Assembly (NCBI GenBank): GCA_003161435.1
Contig: PMOS01000034.1
Span: 18,696-82,695, forward strand
Length of the DNA stretch: 64,000 bases
Direction: 5' to 3'
Source of the DNA: Vulcanimicrobiota bacterium
Lineage (GTDB): Bacteria; Vulcanimicrobiota; Vulcanimicrobiia; Vulcanimicrobiales; Vulcanimicrobiaceae
The notes under the pieces are model-generated. The model searched no databases, had not been told where the DNA came from, and saw only the letters and a program-made list of their open reading frames with translations. The translations under genes and the position numbers were made by a program. Shown here piece by piece: positions 43,413 to 51,878 of the stretch. Positions within the stretch are counted from its first letter, which is position 1. Every line of letters starts with the position of its first letter.

Positions 43413-44894
43413 GTGCGCTGTTCGTTGAAATTCGTCGCCGACCGGCGGATCGGTCCCGTCCCGCCCGCGCTGTTCGGGCACCTGCTGGCGCGGCGCATGG
43501 GCGTCGCCGAAGAAGGTCTTCACGATCCGTCACACCCGCGAGCGGATGCGTTCGGAATCCGCCAGGACATCGAGCCGCTGATTCGCGATCTGCGGCCGGC
43601 CCTGTTTCGCTGGCCCGGCGGATGCACCGGGACGAGCTATCACTGGCTCGACGGCGTCGGGCCGGTCGCGGAGCGGCCGCGCACGATCGACGTGCACTTC
43701 GGAACCGAGATCGGTTACGGTTTCGGAACGAACGAGTTCATCGCGTGGTGCCGGCGCGTCGGCGCGGAGCCGCTGATCAACTGGAACATGGGAACCGGTA
43801 CGTTCGACGAGGCGCTGGCGTGGTTGGAGTACTGCAATCGCGACGGCCGCACGCGGTGGGCCGAGCTGCGGCGAAATCACGGGATCGAGCGGCCGCACAA
43901 CGTTCGCTATTGGCAGCTCGGCAACGAGAGCTACGGTTGGTGGGAGCTGGGCCAGACGTCGGCCGCCGGCTACGCCGAAACCGCGCGCGAGTGGGCCAAA
44001 GCTGCGCGGCACATCGATCCCTCGATCGGGATCGTCGCGCTGGCCGGTCGTCTCGAAGAGCCGCTCGCCTGGGCGTCGACCGTCATACCGGCGCTCGCGC
44101 CGTACGTCGACTACGTCACCTTTCACGCGTTCTGGCAGAAGAGCGGGCCCGGCGATCCGTGGTACCGCGTCGTGGCGGGACCCCATCGCGCCGAATGGTA
44201 CGTGCGCGCGCTCGCCGGTCTGATCGCGATCGCCCAACGCGAGGTCGAACGCGCGCGTCCGCTCTCCGTCGCGATCACCGAGTGGAACACGTCGGACTTC
44301 GGCGTGCACATGGCCGACACACCGACGCGCTCGGCCTACCAACCGTACTACACGTTGCAGGATGCGCTCGCCAACGCGAGCTTCCTGAACATGCTGCTGC
44401 GCGAGTCGCGCCACGTCACGCTCACCACCAGCGCGCAGATCCTCAACGTGCGGGGGCATATCATGGCCAACGACGAGGGCGTGTGGCCCGAGACGATCTA
44501 CTGGCCGTACCACATGCTGGTCAACCATCGCGGTGCGGACGTGCTCGATGCGTGGATCGAGTCCGACGCCTTCTCCGTCCCGGAGATGCGTCTGACCGGG
44601 TTGCCGTATCTCGACGCCGCGGTCACGATCGATCCGGACGGCCGGGTCGCGTGCTCGCTGGTGAACCGTCATCGCGACGAACCGATGACGGTTCGCATCG
44701 CGACGCCCGGCGCCGGCTTTCGTGCCGAGGCGACGCTCCATCTGCTCGCGCACGACGATCCGCTCGCGCGCAACGGTCCGCACGACCCCGATCGGGTGTG
44801 TCCGGTGACGTCGGCGCTGCAGGTCGACGGTACGTCGCCGGAGGTCGAGCTGCCGCCGCATTCGTACGCGCTGCTCGAGTTGCAGCTTGCCTGA
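43413..44894 (+). CDS. Alpha-L-arabinofuranosidase (GH51-like)
   Basis: A 493-aa retaining glycosidase expected to release terminal L-arabinofuranose from short oligosaccharides. RPALFRWPGGCTGTSYHW opens the barrel, the acid/base Glu is in RYWQLGNESYGW and the nucleophile Glu in SVAITEWNTSDFG. The C-terminal ~110 residues form the beta-sandwich. No signal peptide is present, so it acts in the cytoplasm on imported sugars, in line with the downstream ABC binding protein and permeases. The GTG start follows the palindrome by 16 nt with almost no leader. Confidence 0.9.
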   Translation: MRCSLKFVADRRIGPVPPALFGHLLARRMGVAEEGLHDPSHPRADAFGIRQDIEPLIRDLRPALFRWPGGCTGTSYHWLDGVGPVAERPRTIDVHFGTEIGYGFGTNEFIAWCRRVGAEPLINWNMGTGTFDEALAWLEYCNRDGRTRWAELRRNHGIERPHNVRYWQLGNESYGWWELGQTSAAGYAETAREWAKAARHIDPSIGIVALAGRLEEPLAWASTVIPALAPYVDYVTFHAFWQKSGPGDPWYRVVAGPHRAEWYVRALAGLIAIAQREVERARPLSVAITEWNTSDFGVHMADTPTRSAYQPYYTLQDALANASFLNMLLRESRHVTLTTSAQILNVRGHIMANDEGVWPETIYWPYHMLVNHRGADVLDAWIESDAFSVPEMRLTGLPYLDAAVTIDPDGRVACSLVNRHRDEPMTVRIATPGAGFRAEATLHLLAHDDPLARNGPHDPDRVCPVTSALQVDGTSPEVELPPHSYALLELQLA

Positions 44895-46080
44895 CCCCTC
44901 GCCGCGCGCGGGCTCACGCAGCCGGAACACCTCGGCGGTGTTGCGCGCCGTGTTGGCGCACGGACCGATCCCGCGCAGCCATATCGCACGGCTGACGGGG
45001 CTGAGTCAAGCCAGCGTCACGCGTTTGACCACCGAGCTGTTGGCGCGCGGGTTCTTGGCTGTCGCGCCGTCGACCGCAACCGCCGACGTCGGGCGGCCGC
45101 TGGTACCGATCGACTTCGACGTTCGATCGTGGGTCGCGCTCGGGATGCACCTGGGACGCGATCGAACCACGATCGCCGTCGCGGATCTGCGCGGGACGCT
45201 GCTGGCGACCGACGAGCTCGGCCACGAAGCGCGCGAGCCGGCCGCGGTCGTGCGCCAAGCCGTCACGTGGCTGCGCCGGTTAGCGGCCCGGCACGCGGGT
45301 GGCGCGCAAGCGCTCGGGGTCGGCGTCTCGGTCGGCGGATGGGTCGACCCCGACGACGGGATCGTCATCGAAAACGATGCGCTCGGTTGGCGCAACGTGC
45401 CGCTGCGCAGTCGGCTCGAGCGATCGCTGGGGCTGCCGGTACTGGTCGAAAGCAACGTGCGCGCGATGGCGCTGGCCGAGCTCTGGTTCGGCGTCGCCAC
45501 CAAGGTGCGCAGCTTGGTGTACGTGTTCATCGGCAACGTGGTCGGCGCCGCAATCGTCGTCGGACGAACGATACACCGCGGGCCGCTCGCGGCGGCCGGT
45601 GGGATCGCGCACATGCGCCTGGCGAGCAGCAACGCGCGCTGCTCGTGCGGTCGCATCGGCTGCTTTCAGGCGCTCACCACCGACATGCATCTGGCCGAAC
45701 GTGCGGTCGAGCGCGGCCTCATCGCGCAACCTTCGATCGACGCTCTCATCGAGGTTGCGCGCGGCGGGAGCCGCCCCGCGCGGGCGTTGCTCGAGGCGCG
45801 CGCGCGGTCGATCGGTGAAGGCCTGGCCGTCATCATCGGTCTGGTGAATCCCGACCTCGTCGTGCTCGCCGGCAGCGGTGTGACCGCGGCGCCCGAGTAT
45901 CTCGCGACGATTCGCGCGGAGGCGCGCAGCCGGTGCGTGCTTCCGATCGACGCGGAGCGCACGATCCTGCCGTCCGGTTTGGGAGCCGACGTCCTGGCAA
46001 GCTCGTCGATCGCCTTGGTCCTCGACGCGTTCTACCGGCAAGAGCTGCCGGACGTGACGGTACGGAGCACGCGCCGGTGA
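44887..46080 (+). CDS. ROK family transcriptional regulator
   Basis: A 397-aa sugar-responsive repressor. Residues ~15-60 are a winged HTH (IPRSHIARLTGLSQASVTRL); the rest is a ROK sugar-kinase-like fold. The zinc motif is CSCGRIGCFQ. The catalytic Asp of ROK kinases is replaced (LVESNVRAMALAE) and the phosphate loop reads HLGRDRTTIAVAD, so it should bind but not phosphorylate sugar. A TTG start overlaps the GH51 stop. The palindrome at 43384 is the natural target. Confidence 0.88.
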   Translation: MPDPSPRAGSRSRNTSAVLRAVLAHGPIPRSHIARLTGLSQASVTRLTTELLARGFLAVAPSTATADVGRPLVPIDFDVRSWVALGMHLGRDRTTIAVADLRGTLLATDELGHEAREPAAVVRQAVTWLRRLAARHAGGAQALGVGVSVGGWVDPDDGIVIENDALGWRNVPLRSRLERSLGLPVLVESNVRAMALAELWFGVATKVRSLVYVFIGNVVGAAIVVGRTIHRGPLAAAGGIAHMRLASSNARCSCGRIGCFQALTTDMHLAERAVERGLIAQPSIDALIEVARGGSRPARALLEARARSIGEGLAVIIGLVNPDLVVLAGSGVTAAPEYLATIRAEARSRCVLPIDAERTILPSGLGADVLASSSIALVLDAFYRQELPDVTVRSTRR

Positions 46081-47204
46081 ACGATCGCATCGGACGCTGC
46101 GAGTGGTGGAATATTGAAGTCTCCGCCCGCACGCGCTGGTGGTGTCTGCGCCTGGTGGCCGAGAGCGGCGAGTGCGGCTACGGCGAGTGTTCGGACGGCG
46201 GAGCCGCCGCCGACGTCGAGCCGGCGCTGCGCGCGGTCCGCTCGCTGGTCACCGGCCGCAATGCGGTTGACGATCGCGCTGCGTTGCTGCGCGCACTTGC
46301 GGATCGTTCTGCCGGCGCGCGCTCGACCTCGCAGCGGCACCTCGCAGCGACGATCGCCGGCGCGGTGGAGTGCGCGCTCGACGATCTGGCTGCGCGGCGC
46401 GCCGGCATCCCGCTGTGGCGGCTCTTCGACGAATCGGTCCGAACGAACGGGATCGAGCTGTACGCCAACGTCAATCGCGGGCTGCGCGATCGTTCCCCTG
46501 CGGGCTTCGCGCGCGCCGCGGCGCAGGCGGTCGCGGACGGATTTCGCAGCGTGAAGTGCGCGCCGTTCGACGATCTGCCGGGTGACGGCGAAGCCGCCGC
46601 CGCGGCCGGTGTCGCGCGGCTCTCCGCGGTGCGCGAGGCGATCGGTTCGCGCTCGGAGCTGCTCGTCGACGTCCATCAACGCTTGACGATGCCGGCCGTG
46701 CTCTCGATCCTGCCGGCGCTCGAATCGCTCGAGGTCGGTTGGCTCGAAGACGCCGTCGCGTTCGATCGGATCGACGATCTGCGTCGCCTCAAAGCGGCGA
46801 CGCCCATCCCGCTGGCCGGCGGCGAGCAGGCGCTGAGCCTCGAAGAGATCGTGCCGGCGTGCGACGCCGGCCTGCTCGACGTCGTGATGCCCGACGTGAA
46901 GCACGCCGGGCTCGCCGGCGCGCTCGCCGTCGCGCGCTACGCCGCAGGCCGCGGTTTGCGCGTTTCGCTGCACAATCCGACCGGACCGATCGCGACCGCC
47001 GCGAGCCTGCATGTGGCCGCCGTGCTGGCAGATTTCACGCGGCTCGAGTTCATGTACGGCGAGCTCCCCGATCGCGGCTCGCTCGTCACACCCACCGAAC
47101 GCCCGCGCGGCGGGAGGCTCGGCGTCCCCTTGGGTCCAGGGCTCGGCGCCGCACTCGATCTCGCCGGAACATCGTTCACCATGCTGGCCGCGGCGCGCGG
47201 TTGA
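46077..47204 (+). CDS. Enolase-superfamily protein (mandelate racemase/sugar-acid dehydratase-like)
   Basis: A 375-aa barrel enzyme that abstracts a proton next to a carboxylate. Likely metal ligands are the Asp in LLVDVHQRL, Glu in VGWLEDAV and Glu in LAGGEQ. A single Lys appears in FRSVKCAPF where many members have Lys-x-Lys, and a His base is in SLHNPTGPIA, as in galactonate-type dehydratases. In an arabinoside operon, dehydration of an aldonic acid is plausible; the substrate is unproven. The GTG start overlaps the ROK gene by 4 nt. Confidence 0.8.
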   Translation: MNDRIGRCEWWNIEVSARTRWWCLRLVAESGECGYGECSDGGAAADVEPALRAVRSLVTGRNAVDDRAALLRALADRSAGARSTSQRHLAATIAGAVECALDDLAARRAGIPLWRLFDESVRTNGIELYANVNRGLRDRSPAGFARAAAQAVADGFRSVKCAPFDDLPGDGEAAAAAGVARLSAVREAIGSRSELLVDVHQRLTMPAVLSILPALESLEVGWLEDAVAFDRIDDLRRLKAATPIPLAGGEQALSLEEIVPACDAGLLDVVMPDVKHAGLAGALAVARYAAGRGLRVSLHNPTGPIATAASLHVAAVLADFTRLEFMYGELPDRGSLVTPTERPRGGRLGVPLGPGLGAALDLAGTSFTMLAAARG

Positions 47205-47220
47205 AGAGAGGACTACGGAG

Positions 47221-48759
47221 ATGGCGTCTGTGGCTCACCACGGCCCGACCCGGGCGGAGATGCTCGCGATACTCGGCGGGGCCGCGCTGGCCGGGCTCGG
47301 CGCGCCGGCGTCGGCGGCACCCAAGCGCGGCGGCGTCGTGCAGATCGCCCAAGTGCCGGACGTCATCCCGAGCGGGCTGTTCGGACAGAACTTTCCCAAC
47401 GGCGCGATCGGCGGTCTGATCTACAACACGCTCACCGCCTACGATCACCGCACGCTCGCACCGCGGCCGCAGCTGGCGAAATCGTGGGACGTATCGCGCG
47501 ACGGAACGACGGTCACGATGCAGCTTCGCAGCGACGTGAAGTTCCACAGCGGGCGGCCGTTCACGTCCGACGACGTCGTCTTCTGCATCAAGAACATGCA
47601 AGACCCGGCCCGCGGCTCGCAGCTGCGCTCGACGGCGTCGGTCGTCACCGACCTGTCGACCGCCGGCCCCGGCGAGGTCAAGCTGCGGCTCGCGCATCCG
47701 GTATCGAACTTGTTCGACCTGTTCGAGCTGATGTTCATCGTCGATCGCGAGTCGCTCCCCGACATGCTGGCCGGGAAGAGCCTGATCGGCACGGGCGCGT
47801 TCACCTGGAAGCAATGGAACCCCGGCGACTCGGTGACGCTGGCCCGTAACGCGGCGTACTGGAAACCGAATCGCCCGTATCTCGACGGCGTCGAGCTGCG
47901 CATCATCCCGCAGACGCAAGCGCTGCTCGCTGCCTTGCAGGCGCAGCAGATCCAGCTCGCGCTCGGTCTGGCCCCGAAAGACGTCGTCAGCCTGCACGGC
48001 AACAAAGCGTTCGAGACGGTGGTCGGCGACACGCACGACGCCGCGTTCTACGTCGGCAGCAACGTCAACGTGAAACCGCTCGACCGGCGCGAGGTGCGCC
48101 AGGCGGTTTCGTTCGCGATCGACCGCGAGCGGATTCTCAAGGACGTCTTTGGCGGTTTGGGCGCGGCCCAATCGGTCCCGTGGCCGCAGTCGTCGCCCGC
48201 TTACGACGCCGGCGACGCGCGCCGCTACCACTTCGATCCCGACCGCGCCAAGCAGCTCTTGAAGGCGTCGGGCAACGAGAAGTTCGAGACGAGCCTGGCG
48301 ATCAACAGCGGGCTGGCGCCCGCTTCGGCGATCGCGCAGATCGTCGAGTTCAACTTGCAGCAGGTCGGGATCACCACGACGACCGTCTCGTTCGACGCGG
48401 CGCAGTTCATCAAGCGCCTCGCCGGCGGCGACCTGCCGGGGCTGTGGGTAAACGTCCACGGTTTCGGCCAGATGCATCCTGCGACGCTGGTCGTGAGCGC
48501 GTTTCCGTTCAACGCGGCCAAGAACGCGTCGAACTTCCGCGATCCGCGCTACTCCGCAGCCGTGAACGAAGCGTGGACGGCGACGAACGACCGCGCTGAA
48601 CGCGCCGCGTACCGCAAGGTGACCGGCGTCCTGTTGGAGGAGCAGTTCGTGGCCGATTGCGTGCTCACGTCCGGCACCTATGCCGGCGTCCCCGCGTTTC
48701 GGGATTTCAGCTACAACATGTACGACTACTTGAACTTCGACGACGCCACGCTGGGCTGA
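47221..48759 (+). CDS. ABC transporter substrate-binding protein, family 5 (peptide/oligosaccharide)
   Basis: A 512-aa periplasmic receptor of the DppA/OppA class. The first ~34 residues are a signal peptide (MLAILGGAALAGLGAPASAA), without a clear twin arginine. AYDHRTLAPRPQLAKSWDVS and KFHSGRPFTSDDVVFCIKNM are the family's conserved opening, and VRQAVSFAIDRERILKDVFG is the core helix. The ATG has GAGAGGA-like sequence upstream. In a sugar operon, an oligosaccharide ligand such as an arabino-oligomer is more likely than a peptide. Confidence 0.89.
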   Translation: MASVAHHGPTRAEMLAILGGAALAGLGAPASAAPKRGGVVQIAQVPDVIPSGLFGQNFPNGAIGGLIYNTLTAYDHRTLAPRPQLAKSWDVSRDGTTVTMQLRSDVKFHSGRPFTSDDVVFCIKNMQDPARGSQLRSTASVVTDLSTAGPGEVKLRLAHPVSNLFDLFELMFIVDRESLPDMLAGKSLIGTGAFTWKQWNPGDSVTLARNAAYWKPNRPYLDGVELRIIPQTQALLAALQAQQIQLALGLAPKDVVSLHGNKAFETVVGDTHDAAFYVGSNVNVKPLDRREVRQAVSFAIDRERILKDVFGGLGAAQSVPWPQSSPAYDAGDARRYHFDPDRAKQLLKASGNEKFETSLAINSGLAPASAIAQIVEFNLQQVGITTTTVSFDAAQFIKRLAGGDLPGLWVNVHGFGQMHPATLVVSAFPFNAAKNASNFRDPRYSAAVNEAWTATNDRAERAAYRKVTGVLLEEQFVADCVLTSGTYAGVPAFRDFSYNMYDYLNFDDATLG

Positions 48760-48763
48760 CGGC

Positions 48764-49711
48764 GTGGTGCTCTATGCGTTGCGCCGAATCCCGTCCGCGC
48801 TCGTCGTGCTGTTTCTCGCGTCGGTCGCGATCTTCGCCGTGCTGCACCTGGCGCCGGGAAATCCGGCGGTCGTGCTGGCGGGACCCGACGCCGATGCGGT
48901 GACGATCGCCGCGATCACGCACCAGCTCGGTTTGGATCGCCCGCTCCCGGTGCAGTATGCGATTTGGCTGCGCGGCATCCTGACCGGTCAGCTCGGCCAG
49001 TCGTACGTGCTGGGCGCACCGATCGCGAGCTTGATCGGGCGCGGTCTGGGCAACACCGCGCAGTTGACCGGCGCGGCGGTGCTGCTCGCCGTCGGGCTGG
49101 GTTTCGCCGCCGGCACGATCGGCGCGACGACGCGCTCGCGGGTGGTTCGCGCAGCCGTCGTCACGTTCACCACCATCAGTTTCGCCGTGCCGACGTTCAT
49201 CAGCGGCGTCCTCCTGGTCCTGGTCTTCGCGGTGTGGCTGCGCGTGCTGCCGCCGGGCGGGCACGCCTCGCTCGTGACGGATCCGCTCGGCGGCTTGCGC
49301 TTCTTGATCTTGCCCGCCGTTTGTCTGGCATTGCCGGCTTCGGCAGTCATCGCGCGCTTTTTGCAAACCTCGTTGAGCGCCGTGCTCGAGGACGAGTACA
49401 TCCGCACGGCGCGTGCCAAAGGACTCCCGGCGGCCCGCACGCTGCTGCGCCACGCGCTGCCCAATGCGCTCCCGCCGGTGGTGACGGTGCTCGGCATCCA
49501 GATCGGCCAACTGCTCGGCGGCGCCGTGATCGTCGAAGCGATCTTCGCCTGGCCGGGGCTGGGTCAGCTGATCCTCCAGAGCTTCGTGAGCCGCGATTAT
49601 CTCGTGGTCCAGGATCTCGTCCTGCTCGCGGTGACCGTCTTCATCGTCTTTCAAACGCTCACCGATATCGCGCACGCGGCGCTCGATCCGCGAATCCGGC
49701 TCGGTTCCTAG
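48764..49711 (+). CDS. ABC transporter permease, DppB type
   Basis: A 315-aa inner-membrane permease with six helices. YALRRIPSALVVLFLASVAI is the usual first segment, with LAPGNPAVVLAGPDAD next. The ATPase-contact loop is EYIRTARAKGLPAARTLLRH, and VIVEAIFAWPGLGQLILQSF is near-invariant in the family. It starts at GTG 48764 and ends one base into the next gene. Confidence 0.91.
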   Translation: MVLYALRRIPSALVVLFLASVAIFAVLHLAPGNPAVVLAGPDADAVTIAAITHQLGLDRPLPVQYAIWLRGILTGQLGQSYVLGAPIASLIGRGLGNTAQLTGAAVLLAVGLGFAAGTIGATTRSRVVRAAVVTFTTISFAVPTFISGVLLVLVFAVWLRVLPPGGHASLVTDPLGGLRFLILPAVCLALPASAVIARFLQTSLSAVLEDEYIRTARAKGLPAARTLLRHALPNALPPVVTVLGIQIGQLLGGAVIVEAIFAWPGLGQLILQSFVSRDYLVVQDLVLLAVTVFIVFQTLTDIAHAALDPRIRLGS

Positions 49712-50511
49712 TGTCCAACCTTCGGCCGGCCGAGTGCGCCGGTTTCGTGCTGGTCGCGCTGATCGTGGTGGCCGGCGCCGCGGCGCCGCTGCTCACCCGA
49801 TATGCGCCGGATTTCCAGATCAGCGGCGGGACGTTGCTGTCCGCCGGCGTCGCCCACCCGTTCGGTACCGACGATCTGGGCCGCGATCTCTTCAGCCGCG
49901 TGCTCTACGGGATCCGCGTCGACATCGTCGTCAGCGCCGCCGGCGTTCCGCTCGCGCTGGTCCTCGGCACGGCGCTGGGGTTGTGCGGACCGCTCTGGGG
50001 TCCGGCCGACGTCGTGATCCAGCGGACGTTCGACGTCATCCTCGCCTTTCCGATCTTGATCTTGGGGATCGCGATTGCGGTGATCACCAGTCCGGGGCTG
50101 ATCGCGATCGTGACGACGGTCGCGCTGGCGAACGTGCCGATCTTCGGACGGCTGGCGCGCGCCGCGGTCATCGCGCAGCGCGAACGCGACTACGTCGCCG
50201 CGGCGCAGGCGATCGGCGCCGGCCCGCTCCGCATCCTCGTGCGGCATATCTTGCCCAACAGCGTCGACGCGTTGATCGTGCAGGCCGCGCTTTCGCTCGC
50301 CACGGCGGTGTTCGTCGAAGGCGGGATGAGCTTCGTCGGCGTCGGGATCCGCGTACCGGCGCCCTCGCTGGGCAATATCCTCAACGAGTCGCTGCCCTAT
50401 CTGGCTTCGAACCCGAACTTCGCACTGGGCCCGGTGATCGTGTTCACCGCGCTGGTGCTGGGCCTGAACCTCATTGCCGACGGACTGAACGCGAGGCTTT
50501 CGCACCGATGA
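49711..50511 (+). CDS. ABC transporter permease, DppC type
   Basis: A 266-aa permease partner. HPFGTDDLGRDLFSRVLYG is the DppC hallmark, ERDYVAAAQAIGAGPLRILV is the ATPase loop, and FVEGGMSFVGVGIRVPAPSL is the conserved last block. The GTG start shares a base with the previous stop. No DppD/DppF ATPase genes follow; the next gene is an SDR, so the ATPases must come from elsewhere in the genome. Confidence 0.91.
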   Translation: MSNLRPAECAGFVLVALIVVAGAAAPLLTRYAPDFQISGGTLLSAGVAHPFGTDDLGRDLFSRVLYGIRVDIVVSAAGVPLALVLGTALGLCGPLWGPADVVIQRTFDVILAFPILILGIAIAVITSPGLIAIVTTVALANVPIFGRLARAAVIAQRERDYVAAAQAIGAGPLRILVRHILPNSVDALIVQAALSLATAVFVEGGMSFVGVGIRVPAPSLGNILNESLPYLASNPNFALGPVIVFTALVLGLNLIADGLNARLSHR

Positions 50512-51269
50512 ACGTGACCGACAAGACGGCGATCGTCACCGGCGCCGCCGGCGGGATCGGCGCGGCGATCGCGGCCGAGCTCGCCGCGCAGGGAGTCGCC
50601 GTCATCGGCGTCGACATCGATCCCGCCGTCGGCGCACTCGCGACACGCTGCACCGAGCCGCGACGCGTGCGCACGGTCCACGGCGACATCCGCGACGATG
50701 CGACGGTCGACGCGATCTTCGCCACGGCGCCGTCGCTCGACGCGCCGGTGTCGATCCTGGTCAACTGCGCGTTCTGGGAGGAGCGTGCGCCGCTGCTCGA
50801 AGTGACGACGGCCGGTTGGGCTGCAACCCTGGAGGTTTCGCTGACGGCGGCGATGCGCTTGTCGACGGCGTTCGCGCGACGCTTCAACGGCCGCAACGGC
50901 GCGATCGTCAACGTCGCATCCGTGCACGCATTCGGCGCGGTCCCCGCTTTCGGTGCGTACGAAGCGGCGAAAGCCGGACTCGTCGCGCTGACGCGCTCGC
51001 TCGCGGTCGAGCTCGGACCACGCGGGATTCGGTGCAACGCCGTTGCCCCGGGATTCATTCGCGTCGCGCGCAACCGCGCGATATGGGACGACGAAGCGGC
51101 GCTGAGCCGGCTCATGCAGGCGTATCCGCTCGGGCGGCCCGGGACGCCCGAAGAGGTCGCGCGCTGCGTCGCCTTTCTCGCTTCCGACGGCGCATCGTAT
51201 GTCAACGGCGCCTGTCTAGCAGTCGACGGCGGCATGTCGGCCTGTCTGCCGGAGGCGCCGCTGCGCTGA
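50508..51269 (+). CDS. Short-chain dehydrogenase/reductase
   Basis: A 253-aa NAD(P)-dependent oxidoreductase. The cofactor site is TAIVTGAAGGIGAAIAAELA, the catalytic Ser is in IVNVASVHAFG and Tyr-Lys in YEAAKAGLVALTRS. PLGRPGTPEEVARCVAFLAS and the C-terminal VNGACLAVDGGMS are classical. It overlaps the permease gene (ATGA) and closes the sugar operon, so oxidation of a sugar or aldonic acid is likely. The usual Asn in the NNAG-like motif appears as LVNCAFWEE, a common variant. Confidence 0.88.
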   Translation: MNVTDKTAIVTGAAGGIGAAIAAELAAQGVAVIGVDIDPAVGALATRCTEPRRVRTVHGDIRDDATVDAIFATAPSLDAPVSILVNCAFWEERAPLLEVTTAGWAATLEVSLTAAMRLSTAFARRFNGRNGAIVNVASVHAFGAVPAFGAYEAAKAGLVALTRSLAVELGPRGIRCNAVAPGFIRVARNRAIWDDEAALSRLMQAYPLGRPGTPEEVARCVAFLASDGASYVNGACLAVDGGMSACLPEAPLR

Positions 51270-51731
51270 TCAGAGGTGGACGGAGAGCCCCGCGAACACG
51301 CCTTGACCGACGTAATGGCTGAAGCCGCCATAGTAGCGCGCGACGACGTCGACGTGCGGCGCGAGCGCGGCGCCGGCGAACGCGTCGTACAATGCGCCGG
51401 GGCGCAGCGGTGCGTTGAGCTGCCCGACGCCGATCCCCGCGCCGGCGAAGACGTGCGTGACAGGGACGTGTACGACGCCCTCGGCGGTCAAGGCATAGCG
51501 CCCACCGCCGCTGGTGAGCGGCGCGGCGAAGCTGACCTGCGGGTGGACGCCGGGGATCCCGCTGATCCCGATCCCGTGCAGCGAGACGATCGCGGCACCG
51601 GACGACGTCCCGTCGCTGAGGTGCATGTAGCCGCCGGCGACATCGAGCGGGCCGGAGGGGTCCGCGTACGCGAGCGCGGGCAGCGCGGCGATCGCCGCGG
51701 CGGCGAAAATCGAGAGGAGCGTACGTTTCAC
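51270..51731 (-). CDS. Small exported protein, possibly beta-barrel
   Basis: A 153-aa protein with a signal peptide at ~1-22 (LLSIFAAAAIAALPALAYAD). The mature part alternates hydrophobic and glycine residues (YMHLSDGTSSGAAIVSLHGI, FAGAGIGVGQLNA, VVARYYGGFSHYVGQGVFAG) and ends in an aromatic-free strand, suggesting a small outer-membrane or beta-rich protein. The GTG at 51731 is chosen because a -10-like TAGCAT precedes it by 7 nt; an ATG at 51767 would fall in the promoter. It abuts the SDR stop with no gap, convergently. Family unknown. Confidence 0.6.
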   Translation of the reverse strand: MKRTLLSIFAAAAIAALPALAYADPSGPLDVAGGYMHLSDGTSSGAAIVSLHGIGISGIPGVHPQVSFAAPLTSGGGRYALTAEGVVHVPVTHVFAGAGIGVGQLNAPLRPGALYDAFAGAALAPHVDVVARYYGGFSHYVGQGVFAGLSVHL

Positions 51732-51738
51732 GCCTGCG

Positions 51739-51767
51739 ATGCTACCTGGTCGCCGCGGCCGCGTCAT
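51739..51767 (-). promoter_or_regulatory. Predicted leaderless promoter of the small exported protein gene
   Basis: Minus strand: ATGACG (51762-51767), a 17-nt spacer, TAGCAT (51739-51744), then 7 nt to the GTG at 51731. No ribosome site is visible, so a leaderless transcript is predicted. Confidence 0.45.
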
Positions 51768-51817
51768 CTCTCTGATTTGGGGCGTCGCCGAGCAACGCTG
51801 GCATCACGATGCGCGAA

Positions 51818-51856
51818 GGCCGGCGTCCCGGAAGCTCGTGCTTCGGAACGCCGGCC
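51818..51856 (-). terminator. GC-rich hairpin after the repeat-rich secreted protein gene
   Basis: GGCCGGCGTCCCG (51818-51830) pairs with CGGAACGCCGGCC (51844-51856) with one mismatch, around a 13-nt loop that adds a few pairs. It lies 23 nt past the stop at 51879 on the minus strand. No T-run follows, so termination is likely but not certain. Confidence 0.5.
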
Positions 51857-51878
51857 GTCGGCGCTAGGCTAGGTGCGA

